A DNA stretch of 24,039 bases from Bacteroidota bacterium (GTDB taxonomy: Bacteria > Bacteroidota > Bacteroidia > Cytophagales > Cyclobacteriaceae): assembly GCA_023412765.1 (NCBI GenBank), contig JAEZBX010000116.1, positions 1 to 24,039 of the forward strand. Direction: 5' to 3'. The translations under genes were made by a program, and so were the position numbers. The notes under the pieces are model-generated. The model had not been told where the DNA came from. It searched no databases and saw only the letters and a list, made by a program, of their open reading frames with translations. Of the stretch, positions 1 through 8,241 are shown one piece after another. Numbering within the stretch: position 1 is the first letter of the stretch; each line of letters opens with the position of its first letter.

Positions 1-18
1 TCAGATCGATCAATCTGA
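1..18. repeat. short perfect inverted repeat at window edge
   Basis: TCAGAT and ATCTGA flank the 6-base spacer CGATCA. It lies 45 bases beyond the stop codon of the minus-strand caspase gene and could form a small hairpin in its 3' trailer. No T-run follows on either strand that I can see, and the left context is outside the window, so I do not call it a terminator. Confidence 0.35.
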
Positions 19-25
19 ACCAACT

Positions 26-54
26 CTTAGCGTCCTTGCGCCTTTGCGGTGAAA
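26..54. repeat. TTTGCG/CTTGCG-type intergenic element
   Basis: Three consecutive units of about 8 bases (GCGTCCTT, GCGCCTTT, GCGGTGAA) sit just downstream of the caspase gene stop. Related words recur at 9011-9034 and 21021-21043, both intergenic. It looks like a degenerate member of a short dispersed repeat family. Function unknown. Confidence 0.4.
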
Positions 55-62
55 ATGCAAAC

Positions 63-1592
63 TTAATTAAACCGGAAATAGAATTCCCCAATGATGTTTG
101 AGCTGTCCCACGTGTTTTGCTTGTTGCCCGAAAGCCGAAGGACGTTTGCACGCACGTCCTTGAATACCTGCTCTATCGTTAAATTCGGTTTGCGCACAGA
201 TTTAATCAGTTCTTGTGTGTAAAGTCCATTCCGTCCTACCCCATCGGAAGCAACCGAACCCGGCGCTGTTGCAAATGCCATAAACGATCCTCTGGCACGT
301 TTCATCTCACCCAGTCCCTGTCCACCAGCAGACCTGCTAAGGGCCGGGAACGGATTATTCCGACAGGCATCAAGGATTACGATGTTCATCCTGGAATTTG
401 AACGCTCCATGTTCGACAAAACCATTCGCTGGACAGCAAAACAGTATCGCGCGATATCATCCTCAAATTCAATCATAGCATCTACGGGCACCAGGTAATT
501 TTCATCCTCGTGTTGAAGTCCATGACCAGCGAAATAAAAAAGAGCTACCGTCTTATCGCGCTCATTGGCATCAACCTTCTCTTTAAACTTAAGCATAGCT
601 GCGCGCATTTGTCCATAGGTTGCATTTGTCAGCAACTGAACATCAAAGTTGGACAACTCCAACTCTTTTGCGAAGTCAGTTGCATCGTTGACAGGATTTT
701 TGAGCGCTCCAATGGATTTCGGATAATTTGAATTTCCTATTACAAGCGCAAAACGTTTTTCGTCCTTGTAAAACTCAGCCAAAGAATTCGCCACAGTTGC
801 CGCTGGTGTCGCAGTGGTACTGGTCGTTATTACTTCCGTTGTACGACCTTCACCCGGTTCAACATCTTTCTTCACTTCATTGCTAGTTTCTCGCTTCGTA
901 TTTTCACGAGCAGAGGCAACAACCGGCGGTGGCGTTGCCTTCGGTTTATCCGCATTTGGATCCTTTTGGGTATTTACCTTTGTAGCCGGAACATCTTCCT
1001 TTTTTGTGGTATTTGCAACGGGGGGGCTATTCGTGGCATTGTGAGCCACCAGCCCTTGTTTGTCAAATCTTTCGATTTCGTTTTTGATGTCTTTGTTGGC
1101 AGGATGAAGTGCTGTACCCAGCTTCAGGTCCGCATAAGCCTGTGAATACTGTCCCGCCTTTTTGTAAAGCTGACTTCTATCATAATACAACTTTGCTTTG
1201 GCTTCATTGCTACTGCGCAATTCTCTCAGCGCATTATTATATGCTGCAAGACCTTCGCTTGTATTTCCCAGCTGCTCATAGCACTTCGCCATAAACCAGT
1301 AGATATTTCCCTTATTGTCGTGGTCGAGCAAAATGGTCTCTTCAAAGTCGGGTATGGCGTTTTTGAAATCACCGGTTTTGTAGTATGAAAGGGCTCTCAG
1401 GTAAAATACTTCGACATCCAAAGCCTTGTCACGAGTACCCTTGGTTAAATATTGAGAGAAGCTCGAGATTGCATCTTTATATTTGCCAGTTGTATAGTTA
1501 TCGTGCCCCTTCTCGTACAGTTTGAACTGGCCGAAAGCGGAAGTATAGACAAGCCCGCAAAAGAAAAATAACGTTAGACTTTTTGTTTTCAT
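63..1592 (-). CDS. exported TPR-repeat caspase-family (C14) protein, copy 1
   Basis: This 509-aa protein starts with a hydrophobic signal peptide (about residues 1-21, ending SAFGQ). Next come TPR-like helical repeats (about 25-180, with YYKTGDFKNAIPDFEETI-type spacing), a Lys/Pro/Thr-rich linker (about 185-270), and a caspase/metacaspase p20-like domain (about 278-505). The catalytic dyad is visible: His357 in FAGHG and Cys410 in LDACRNNPF. The later AxGSVASDGVGRNGLYT stretch is typical of bacterial caspase-like peptidases. It should act outside the cytoplasm, presumably periplasmic or surface-associated, as a cysteine endopeptidase; its substrate is unknown. It lies 30 bases after the beta-barrel gene on the same strand, so co-transcription is likely. 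It is a paralogue of the protein at 2681-4072. The family call is firm; the role is not. Confidence 0.9.
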   Translation of the reverse strand: MKTKSLTLFFFCGLVYTSAFGQFKLYEKGHDNYTTGKYKDAISSFSQYLTKGTRDKALDVEVFYLRALSYYKTGDFKNAIPDFEETILLDHDNKGNIYWFMAKCYEQLGNTSEGLAAYNNALRELRSSNEAKAKLYYDRSQLYKKAGQYSQAYADLKLGTALHPANKDIKNEIERFDKQGLVAHNATNSPPVANTTKKEDVPATKVNTQKDPNADKPKATPPPVVASARENTKRETSNEVKKDVEPGEGRTTEVITTSTTATPAATVANSLAEFYKDEKRFALVIGNSNYPKSIGALKNPVNDATDFAKELELSNFDVQLLTNATYGQMRAAMLKFKEKVDANERDKTVALFYFAGHGLQHEDENYLVPVDAMIEFEDDIARYCFAVQRMVLSNMERSNSRMNIVILDACRNNPFPALSRSAGGQGLGEMKRARGSFMAFATAPGSVASDGVGRNGLYTQELIKSVRKPNLTIEQVFKDVRANVLRLSGNKQNTWDSSNIIGEFYFRFN

Positions 1593-1622
1593 AAGCCAAC
1601 CACACCATTCAAATTACGAAAT

Positions 1623-2558
1623 CTAGAAATTAAATGATACACCGAATTGTAAATTTACAGACGGAAATCCTTTCTTGACCATCGGGAACTCGTCGTTCAC
1701 GTACGAAGTAATGGAATCGTCATATGACTTGGTGCTCACATAAGAGACAGGAAATGTATAGCCAAACGCTGCCTGAAGATAAAATGAAACAGGTTTTGAG
1801 GGAATCACTTCAATTCCAGGTCCTAAGAAAACACCACCCGTAAACGAGCTCTCCTTGGCAAGCACTGGATAGGATTCTGCATCCCAAGTTTCTTGATAGC
1901 CATCAGGATGCCAAGTCTCATCACCCTGATAGTAATATAACACATCATCAGTTTCAGTGGACGTATTTTTACGATCTTCATACGATTCCCAAACAAAACG
2001 TGTCCCAGAACCGCTTACTGCTTTTCGTTGAGCAATTGCTACAAACGGTTTCGCAAATCCGTAAACTGAGAACTTTGTATTATCTGTGATCGGAATAAAA
2101 TTCAATTTAATGTTTAACGCAAGTGAGACCAGGCTTATATCGCCTCCCTCCAATGCAAGCACAAAGGCATAATCGTATTTCTGGCCGGCAGTAGTAGGAT
2201 ATTTTTCACTCCAGTAATCATATGTATCGCTGTACCAGTCGATAGGAATATCACTATTACCATAATAGGCGCCTCTTTCCGCATTTGTAATTTCAGGATC
2301 GTAGCTAAAATTGAGATACGACAACGAAGGACCGATTGAAAGAACCCTGTTTACTCGTTTTTGAAACCCCGCCTCTATATTGAATCCGACACTGTAATCT
2401 CCAATATTCTTGCCCAATGTAAACGACGGACCGAGCCCGAGAAAAATTCCCTTGCTCCTATCAATCCTTTCCCTCTTTGAAATCACACCTTCGTCCTGGG
2501 CAATAACGAAGTAAACACTGAACAAAAGGCAGCCAGCCAGACAAGTAATTTTTTTCAT
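1623..2558 (-). CDS. outer-membrane beta-barrel protein (porin-like/OmpW-like fold)
   Basis: This 311-aa protein has a clear signal peptide (residues 1-20, MKKITCLAGCLLFSVYFVIA, then Q). The mature part is rich in alternating aromatic and polar residues, such as FLGLGPSFTLG, SIGPSLSYLNFSYD, FYLQAAFGYTFPVSY and VNLQFGVSFNF. It ends in Phe, as beta-barrel proteins recognised by the BAM complex often do. A Tyr/Trp/Asp-rich stretch (about residues 200-235) probably forms a long external loop. It sits between two paralogous caspases, 30 bases upstream of one and 122 bases downstream of the other, all on the minus strand. That arrangement suggests a shared transcript and perhaps a shared envelope function. 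I recognise the architecture but not a named family; substrate or partner is unknown. Confidence 0.75.
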   Translation of the reverse strand: MKKITCLAGCLLFSVYFVIAQDEGVISKRERIDRSKGIFLGLGPSFTLGKNIGDYSVGFNIEAGFQKRVNRVLSIGPSLSYLNFSYDPEITNAERGAYYGNSDIPIDWYSDTYDYWSEKYPTTAGQKYDYAFVLALEGGDISLVSLALNIKLNFIPITDNTKFSVYGFAKPFVAIAQRKAVSGSGTRFVWESYEDRKNTSTETDDVLYYYQGDETWHPDGYQETWDAESYPVLAKESSFTGGVFLGPGIEVIPSKPVSFYLQAAFGYTFPVSYVSTKSYDDSITSYVNDEFPMVKKGFPSVNLQFGVSFNF

Positions 2559-2680
2559 CCGTATAAGTTTAATTCATCTAATTTGTTAAGGAGTTTCACA
2601 GAAGTTCTGGAAGGTGGCCCAGGGGTCGACGGGCAACGCAGCCAGGTATTAAAGATCTAAAATACAATCTGATTCAGGAT

Positions 2681-4072
2681 CTATTGGATCTTGAAGTAAA
2701 ATTCTCCAATAATATTTGAACTATCCCACGTATACTGTTTCTCTCCCGATAGTCTCAACACATTCACGCGCACATCCTTAAACACTTGCTCAATGGTGAG
2801 ATTTGGCTTGCGCAAAGCTTTGATTAGTTCCTGGGTATAAAGTCCGTTTCTACCAGATCCGTCTGATGCTACTGACCCAGGCGATGTTGCATAAGCAATA
2901 AAGGATCCTCTGGCCCGCTTCATCTCCGCGAGTCCCGCCGAGACTGAGCGCGTTGTAGCAGGGAACGGATTATTGCGGCAGGCATCCAATATCACGATAT
3001 TCATTCGGGAATTTGAACGCTCCATGTTGGCCAGTACCATTCGTTGTACCGGGAAACACATCCGAAGGATGTCGTCTTCGTATTTAACGTCGGCATCTAC
3101 AGGCACCAGGTAATTTTCGTCCTGATATTGAACTCCATGTCCGGCATAATAAAACAGCCCAACCGTTTGATCTCGCGGCCCATTAGTCAGTTTTTCATGA
3201 AACTTCCGCATCGCCTCACGCAACTGAACATAGGTGCAGTTGGTTACCAGCTGGACTTCAAAATTTGATTTTCGTAGTTCAGTTGCCACGTCGGTAGCAT
3301 CATTGACTGGATTTTTCAGAACACCAATTTCCTTACTGTAATTACTGTTTCCGACCACCAGTGCATATCTCTTTTCATCCTTATATGCTGTGGCCAATGC
3401 GGGAACCAAGCCAGTATTCACCTGCTGAACGGCAGTTGATTGCTCGTTCCGGGCAGGCTCTTTTGCGGCATCTTTCTTTGGCTGCGCATTGTTTTTGACA
3501 ATCACCTGGGTCGTTTTTTTGTCTTCACCGGCCGATCTGCCAGCAGTAACCACAGGTTGTACCGGAACCTCTTTTACTGAAGAATCCAATGATTTGGCCA
3601 GTGCAAGATCTTCTGATGCAGCCTTACTATTTCCATGCTTGGAATGAAATCTAGCTCTGTCGGCCAGAATTTGAGCCTTAACTTTCTTGTTTTTGTCGCT
3701 ATAACTCACAGCCTCTCTGTAACTTGCCTCAGCTTCACTCGTTTTCCCCAGGGCATCAAAACTTTGGGCCCTGTACCAGTGCACAATGGCCACATTATAA
3801 TGTTTCAAGAGATGGGCCTGATCCAGGTCTGATAAAGCCTTGTTGTAGTCACCGGTATGAAAATACGCCTGACCACGATAGAAATACAGATCCTCGTCCA
3901 GCTTCTTGTTGTGGGATGGATTGTTGAGGATTTGAGAGAAAGAGGTGATCACCCCGTTGTAATCCTTAGCTCTGAATTTCGCTACGCCATCGTCAAATTC
4001 CTTAAAATCCTGAGCTAAACTGAGTGAAGAAACGATTACCAGAAGAAATACACTAAAAAGCGTCTGTCTCAT
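2681..4072 (-). CDS. exported TPR-repeat caspase-family (C14) protein, copy 2
   Basis: This 463-aa protein has a signal peptide (about residues 1-20, ending SLSLAQ), TPR-like repeats (about 24-165), a Lys/Gln/Thr-rich linker (about 170-225), and a C-terminal caspase-like domain (about 235-463). Catalytic His312 lies in YAGHG and Cys365 in LDACRNNPF. The caspase half is nearly superimposable on that of copy 1 (both share DENYLVPVDA, NSRMNIVILDACRNNPFPA and NLTIEQVFKDVR). The linker and TPR half have diverged, and the linker is shorter here. It is the first gene of a minus-strand run that continues into the beta-barrel protein and copy 1. A TACCTTTG -7 type box lies 24 bases upstream of the start. 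Both active-site residues are intact, so it is probably an active peptidase; the target is unknown. Confidence 0.9.
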   Translation of the reverse strand: MRQTLFSVFLLVIVSSLSLAQDFKEFDDGVAKFRAKDYNGVITSFSQILNNPSHNKKLDEDLYFYRGQAYFHTGDYNKALSDLDQAHLLKHYNVAIVHWYRAQSFDALGKTSEAEASYREAVSYSDKNKKVKAQILADRARFHSKHGNSKAASEDLALAKSLDSSVKEVPVQPVVTAGRSAGEDKKTTQVIVKNNAQPKKDAAKEPARNEQSTAVQQVNTGLVPALATAYKDEKRYALVVGNSNYSKEIGVLKNPVNDATDVATELRKSNFEVQLVTNCTYVQLREAMRKFHEKLTNGPRDQTVGLFYYAGHGVQYQDENYLVPVDADVKYEDDILRMCFPVQRMVLANMERSNSRMNIVILDACRNNPFPATTRSVSAGLAEMKRARGSFIAYATSPGSVASDGSGRNGLYTQELIKALRKPNLTIEQVFKDVRVNVLRLSGEKQYTWDSSNIIGEFYFKIQ

Positions 4073-4095
4073 GTTTAAAAGAAGGGAGATAATTT

Positions 4096-4103
4096 CAAAG
4101 GTA
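4096..4103 (-). promoter_or_regulatory. candidate -7 box for caspase copy 2
   Basis: On the minus strand this reads TACCTTTG, matching the Bacteroidota -7 consensus TAnnTTTG, 23 bases before the start codon. No TTTG lies at the usual -33 distance, so only half of the promoter is supported. Confidence 0.35.
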
Positions 4104-4170
4104 GTTATACGTCAAAAATTAAGGAACCGTTTCTTCAAAAGAAGTTATCAGTTCAAAATTCAAAAAATAC

Positions 4171-4178
4171 TATTTTTG
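4171..4178 (+). promoter_or_regulatory. candidate -7 box for small lipoprotein
   Basis: TATTTTTG matches TAnnTTTG exactly and lies 13 bases before the ATG at 4192, which would give a very short leader. No TTTG is present at the expected -33 position. Tentative. Confidence 0.25.
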
Positions 4179-4191
4179 GGGTTTCCAAGAC

Positions 4192-4362
4192 ATGAGAAGA
4201 CTCTTTTTATACGGTATTCTGACACTTTTTCTCATGCCTTGCTGCAGTAAACGATCCAATTCAAATTCCACTGTTGTAAAGCCTAAATACCATCACCGAT
4301 GGTATGACCGGAAAAAAGACAAGCGCACCAAACGGACCAAATCGATGCGGGTACAAAATTGA
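4192..4362 (+). CDS. small predicted lipoprotein (56 aa)
   Basis: The ATG at 4192 opens a 56-aa reading frame ending with TGA at 4360-4362. The N-terminus (MRRLFLYGILTLFLMPCCSK) is a signal sequence ending in a lipobox-like LMPC, with Cys17 or Cys18 as the likely lipidated residue. The remaining 38 residues are strongly basic and hydrophilic (HHRWYDRKKDKRTKRTKS) with no fold I recognise. It lies alone between the divergent caspase gene and the convergent TetR gene, 24 bases from the latter's stop. The signal sequence plus lipobox in so short a frame argues against chance. A cationic lipoprotein anchored in a membrane is plausible; its role is unknown. Confidence 0.6.
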   Translation: MRRLFLYGILTLFLMPCCSKRSNSNSTVVKPKYHHRWYDRKKDKRTKRTKSMRVQN

Positions 4363-4386
4363 ACCGCAACGTTACACCTATTCAAT

Positions 4387-5013
4387 TCACAGTCCCCTCA
4401 ATACGATGTCCACATTCCTTCTGAAAAAAAGCTTGGTCGAACTGAGTTGATGCGAATGCGCCGTTATTATTCCGCCCATGAATACCGTAGTTAGCAAGAT
4501 CGTAACATCGCGCGTGTTACTCATTTTAGTGATTTCTTTTTTGAAGATCGCCTCTAGCACAAAAGTTTCAATCATTTGCTCGATCGTCTGGGTCTTGAAC
4601 GATGCGATGTCGGGGATATGTGGAAACAGTAACACTTTTTCTTCGGCTTTCAGGGGAAAGGGTTTTGGAGAGCGCTTGGGATTACCGATATAACCCACAA
4701 GACTTACCATCAATCCCGGATATCGTTCGCACGTTTCGCTCAGCTTATCAAAAAGAAAATAAATTGCCTGCAAACCTTCGCGTGGCTTCACCATAAGCTC
4801 CGTGAGCCGGGACAGACACCACACTCGAAAAAAATAGAGAAGGAGATCTTCCTTCTGAGGAAAATATTTAAAAAGTGTGACCTTCGAAATTTTTACCTTG
4901 GCACACAGATCATCAATGTAAAGATCATCAAACGATTTCTTCCCGATCAATTTCAACATCTGATCCATTATTTGCACTTTAAGTCGTGCAGCTTTTTCTT
5001 TTCGAAGACTCAT
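4387..5013 (-). CDS. TetR/AcrR-family transcriptional regulator
   Basis: This 208-aa protein is of normal length for the family. The N-terminal domain (about residues 10-58) carries the TetR helix-turn-helix: KKSFDDLYIDDLCAKVKISK followed by VTLFKYFPQKEDLLLYFF, where the x-x-L-F-x-Y-F-x-x-K-E-x-L signature closes the DNA-binding domain. The C-terminal ligand and dimerisation domain (about 60-208) is helical and poorly conserved, so the effector cannot be read. It is transcribed divergently from the gamma-glutamyltransferase gene across only about 72 bases. TetR repressors often control themselves and the divergent neighbour, so ggt is the leading candidate target, by inference only. Confidence 0.88.
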   Translation of the reverse strand: MSLRKEKAARLKVQIMDQMLKLIGKKSFDDLYIDDLCAKVKISKVTLFKYFPQKEDLLLYFFRVWCLSRLTELMVKPREGLQAIYFLFDKLSETCERYPGLMVSLVGYIGNPKRSPKPFPLKAEEKVLLFPHIPDIASFKTQTIEQMIETFVLEAIFKKEITKMSNTRDVTILLTTVFMGGIITAHSHQLSSTKLFFRRNVDIVLRGL

Positions 5014-5085
5014 GCCAAAGGAAAGTTGAGAAGGATTAATATTTTTATGTGAATTATGAAGCGCAACAATTTAAGGAATCGACGG

Positions 5086-6771
5086 ATGAAGCCGTATTAT
5101 TTTTTTCTCTTGATAATTTTATCCGGGTGCTTTCAAGGCACTCCCCAAAAACCTCTTCCCGGTTTGATCGTCGATTCAGCAATGGTTGTATCGGCCCATC
5201 CTCTTGCATCTCACACTGGCGTTATGATTTTGCGGAAAGGAGGAAATGCAATTGATGCAGCGATCGCCACACAGTTAGCGCTTGCAGTAGTTTATCCTTC
5301 CGCCGGGAATATTGGCGGCGGGGGATTTATGGTGCTCCGTCAAAGTGATGGCACAACGAATACGCTGGACTACCGCGAGCGAGCACCTGCTGGCGCATCA
5401 ACCAATATGTATCTTAACGAAGCAGGAGATGTAATTCCAGGCATTAGTGAACGGGGTCACCTGGCGAGCGGTGTACCAGGCACTGTTGCTGGCCTGGCCG
5501 AGGCTCATAAAAAATATGGCTCCTTACCCTGGCAAGAACTTGTACAGCCAGCGATTGATCTCGCTTTAAATGGATTTTTACTGACTCATAGGGAAGCCGA
5601 AAATCTTAATGATATTCAAAGTGACCTCAAGGAATTTAATTCGATAACTCCAAAATTTTTAATCCGTGACGAATGGAAAGCGGGCGACACCATCCGATAT
5701 ACTGATCTCGGTCACACGTTAGAGCTTATCCGTGACCACGGGTTTGCTGGGTTCTACGAAGGAAAAACAGCCGATAACATTGTCGCAGAGATGAAGCGCG
5801 GAAATGGTTTGATCACTTATGAGGACCTTAAATCGTATCAAGCTGTCTGGCGCAAGCCGCTGACCTTTAATTACCGGGAATACAACGTTATCTCTATGGG
5901 CCCACCTTCCAGCGGTGGAATAGCGCTCGCACAATTGCTCAAATCGGTTGAGCCCTATCCCCTTGCCGATTGGGGACATAACACACCGAAGACCGTACAT
6001 CTTATGATTGAAGCGGAGCGGCGGGCTTATGCTGATCGATCTGTCTACCTTGGTGACCCCGACTTTTTCGGTGTACCGGTCGATACGCTGATGTCATCAC
6101 TATACGTATCCGAAAGGATGAAAGACTTCAGGCCTGACAGAGCAACGGAAAGCAGCTCCATCAAAGCCGGAACGGTTATCTATAATGAGTCCCAGCAAAC
6201 AACACACTTGTCAGTGGTTGACCGACACGGCAACGCTGTAGCAGTAACGACTACGCTAAACGACGGGTTCGGATCGCGTGTTGTAGTTGCTGGCTCTGGT
6301 TTTTTCCTGAACGATGAAATGGATGACTTCAGTATCAAACCTGGGGTCCCCAATATGTATGGCGCAATCGGTGGAGAAGCAAACAAGATAGAGCCCGGGA
6401 AAAGAATGCTCAGTTCCATGACACCGACGATTGTAGAAAAAAACGGAAAACTTTTTATGGTGGTAGGCACTCCGGGAGGAACCACGATCATAACTTCCGT
6501 ATTTCAAACCATCATGAATGTCGTGGATCACAAGATGACAATGCAGGAAGCGGTCAACGCAAAACGGATACACAGTCAATGGTTGCCGGATACGGTTTAT
6601 GTAGAAATCGGTGCACTCTTAAAGGAAGACAGCATCGCGCTTGCAAAGATGGGTCACCATATGGACCGTAGACGAGGTATCGGACGGGTTGATGCCATCC
6701 TCGTTACGTCCGAAGGCAAACTCGAAGGTGGCGCCGATCCACGAGGCGATGATACTGCCGATGGCTATTGA
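5086..6771 (+). CDS. ggt: gamma-glutamyltransferase, lipoprotein type
   Basis: Gamma-glutamyltransferase is an Ntn hydrolase that cleaves or transfers the gamma-glutamyl group of glutathione and related peptides. I chose the ATG at 5086 (561 aa) over the in-frame ATG at 5056. It is preceded by AAGGA at a suitable distance and opens directly into a lipoprotein signal, MKPYYFFLLIILSGC, with lipobox LSGC. Numbered from 5086, the autoprocessing site is Gln371-Thr372 in QQTTHLSVVD, with Thr372 as the nucleophile of the small subunit. Further family motifs are GNAVAVTTTLN, FFLNDEMDDFS, RMLSSMTPT and GTPGGTTIIT. The large subunit shows GGNAIDAAIATQLAL and GNIGGGGFM. All key residues are present and the length is normal. 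The enzyme should be anchored in the envelope, facing the periplasm or surface. It is divergent from the TetR gene. Confidence 0.95.
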   Translation: MKPYYFFLLIILSGCFQGTPQKPLPGLIVDSAMVVSAHPLASHTGVMILRKGGNAIDAAIATQLALAVVYPSAGNIGGGGFMVLRQSDGTTNTLDYRERAPAGASTNMYLNEAGDVIPGISERGHLASGVPGTVAGLAEAHKKYGSLPWQELVQPAIDLALNGFLLTHREAENLNDIQSDLKEFNSITPKFLIRDEWKAGDTIRYTDLGHTLELIRDHGFAGFYEGKTADNIVAEMKRGNGLITYEDLKSYQAVWRKPLTFNYREYNVISMGPPSSGGIALAQLLKSVEPYPLADWGHNTPKTVHLMIEAERRAYADRSVYLGDPDFFGVPVDTLMSSLYVSERMKDFRPDRATESSSIKAGTVIYNESQQTTHLSVVDRHGNAVAVTTTLNDGFGSRVVVAGSGFFLNDEMDDFSIKPGVPNMYGAIGGEANKIEPGKRMLSSMTPTIVEKNGKLFMVVGTPGGTTIITSVFQTIMNVVDHKMTMQEAVNAKRIHSQWLPDTVYVEIGALLKEDSIALAKMGHHMDRRRGIGRVDAILVTSEGKLEGGADPRGDDTADGY

Positions 6772-6956
6772 AATGGAACCACCTCGGCTTTACGAAGAGG
6801 TGACAATGGATTAATCACCACCTGTTTTACCTGCTTCGCTTTAGAGGCTGAACCAGGTACGATCATCTTAAACATGTCCACTGTGCTGCACGCAAAAAAG
6901 TATAATGCGAACCCCGCGCTGATTATACCCGCCAAAATGAAAAATAGCTTTCGCAT
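6765..6956 (-). CDS. small membrane-anchored protein of unknown function (63 aa)
   Basis: The reading frame begins best at the ATG at 6956, giving MRKLFFILAGIISAGFALYFFACST; the in-frame upstream ATG at 7001 would put 15 polar residues before the hydrophobic segment. Residues 4-23 form one membrane helix or signal anchor. Cys23 after FFA resembles a loose lipobox. The rest is short and basic, ending KAEVVPFQ. Its stop overlaps the 3' end of ggt by 7 bases in a convergent arrangement. I recognise no family. The well-formed hydrophobic N-terminus supports a real gene, but so short a frame needs conservation evidence. Confidence 0.5.
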   Translation of the reverse strand: MRKLFFILAGIISAGFALYFFACSTVDMFKMIVPGSASKAKQVKQVVINPLSPLRKAEVVPFQ

Positions 6957-7185
6957 TTGAATTGCTGGTTTAATTCGTTCTTCCGCGTTAAGATACGACA
7001 CTTATATACAGGAAATTCTGAACTTCTACTGATACAACGTTACAGCCTCTACAATGCGACGTCCTTATGTCAAATGCAATTGGGTTGCCTGAAACCGAAT
7101 TTAGGCACGAACAAAATGTCATTGAACTTAGAAATTATAACACGAGGAAAAAGTTTACGTAATTTGAGTTTGAATCATTTATCCC

Positions 7186-8238
7186 TTGTTGAAGCGCAAA
7201 CTTGATTGGCTTTTTAGGAATCGCATCCTGCAACATGTTTTGTTTTGGGTTGCTCACATCGTGTTTTATGCATGGCTGTATGGTTCCTTTGAAGACAAAT
7301 ACGATCAATTCTTTTTCGAGGAACTTATCTACCTTCCCGGCAAGATCGCGTTTACGTATTTCGTTCTCTATTTTCTTCTTCCCAAATTTCTTTTGCCAGG
7401 AAAATACTGGGAGTTTTTCTCCTGGCTAGTTGTTTCTTCTTTTGCAATCGGCATCGTTCAGCGGTATATCGCATTCAACATTGATTACCCTATCTACTAT
7501 CCTCAAGCGCTTGCAGATCCATTTTTCTATTTTCCTAAAATAGTGAAAATGATTGTCGCTATTTATCCAGTCACGTTTGTTGCTGTAGCCATCAAGTTGC
7601 TAAAGTACTGGTATGCGAACCAGCAGGCACAACAGATTTTGACAAAGGAAAAATTGCAGGCTGAACTGAAGTTCCTGAAAACGCAGATCCATCCCCACTT
7701 TCTATTTAACACATTGAATAATCTGTATGCGTTGACATTAAAAAAATCGGATCGCGCTCCGGAAATGGTATTAAAGCTGTCGGAATTGATCAACTACATG
7801 TTGTATGAATGTACCAGCGAGGAAGTACCGCTGGAAAAGGAGATAAAGTTCATCAAGAATTACAGTGACATTGAGAAGATGCGCTACGGAGATAAGGTTG
7901 ATATTGACATCCGCGCGACTGGGAATCTTAAAGACAGGAAGATCGCTCCTCTCGTGCTGTTGCCATTTGTAGAAAATTGTTTTAAGCACGGAGCAAGTGA
8001 GGACCTGCAGCAGTCATGGGTTAAAGTATCAATCGATGCGCAGCCTCATGGAATTCTAACGAAAGTTGAGAATAACAAGGCTGTACTAAATGGTATACAC
8101 AAAAAAGAAGGTATAGGAATAGCAAACGTGAGACGGCGACTGGATTTGATTTATCCGGATCATCATGAGCTTAAGATTATCAATGGCCAGGAAACATTTT
8201 TGGTTATACTCAGCATTCAGAACCGAAACGCACGATAA
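7186..8238 (+). CDS. LytS-type sensor histidine kinase (His_kinase family)
   Basis: This is a 350-aa membrane histidine kinase. The N-terminal half (about residues 15-140) has four hydrophobic helices, starting with HVLFWVAHIVFYAWLYGSF, without a recognisable sensing domain. A short coiled stretch (about 145-165) leads into the kinase region. The phosphoacceptor is His171 in QIHPHFLFNTLNNLYAL. The N-box is PFVENCFKHG (260-269), and the ATP-lid/G-box is KEGIGIANVRRRLDLIYP (about 307-325). The start must be TTG at 7186: an in-frame TGA lies 15 bases upstream and no ATG is available before the first helix. It is followed after 3 bases by the LytTR regulator, the usual partner. The signal sensed is unknown. 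Confidence 0.93.
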   Translation: MLKRKLDWLFRNRILQHVLFWVAHIVFYAWLYGSFEDKYDQFFFEELIYLPGKIAFTYFVLYFLLPKFLLPGKYWEFFSWLVVSSFAIGIVQRYIAFNIDYPIYYPQALADPFFYFPKIVKMIVAIYPVTFVAVAIKLLKYWYANQQAQQILTKEKLQAELKFLKTQIHPHFLFNTLNNLYALTLKKSDRAPEMVLKLSELINYMLYECTSEEVPLEKEIKFIKNYSDIEKMRYGDKVDIDIRATGNLKDRKIAPLVLLPFVENCFKHGASEDLQQSWVKVSIDAQPHGILTKVENNKAVLNGIHKKEGIGIANVRRRLDLIYPDHHELKIINGQETFLVILSIQNRNAR

Positions 8239-8241
8239 ATT

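Noticed and set aside
510..731. Plus-strand frame of 73 aa opposite caspase copy 1, with similar frames opposite other genes
   Set aside because: It lies wholly inside a strongly supported gene on the other strand, has no family features and no plausible leader; it is a shadow frame.
6780..6802. CACCTC...GAGGTG inverted repeat as a terminator between ggt and the small convergent gene
   Set aside because: The stem is only 6 bp with an 11-base loop, has no T-tract on either strand, and lies within the coding end of the small minus-strand gene.
6957..7205. Plus-strand frame of 82 aa just before the kinase gene
   Set aside because: It has an unconvincing composition, overlaps the kinase start in another frame, and shows no signal, domain or membrane segment.
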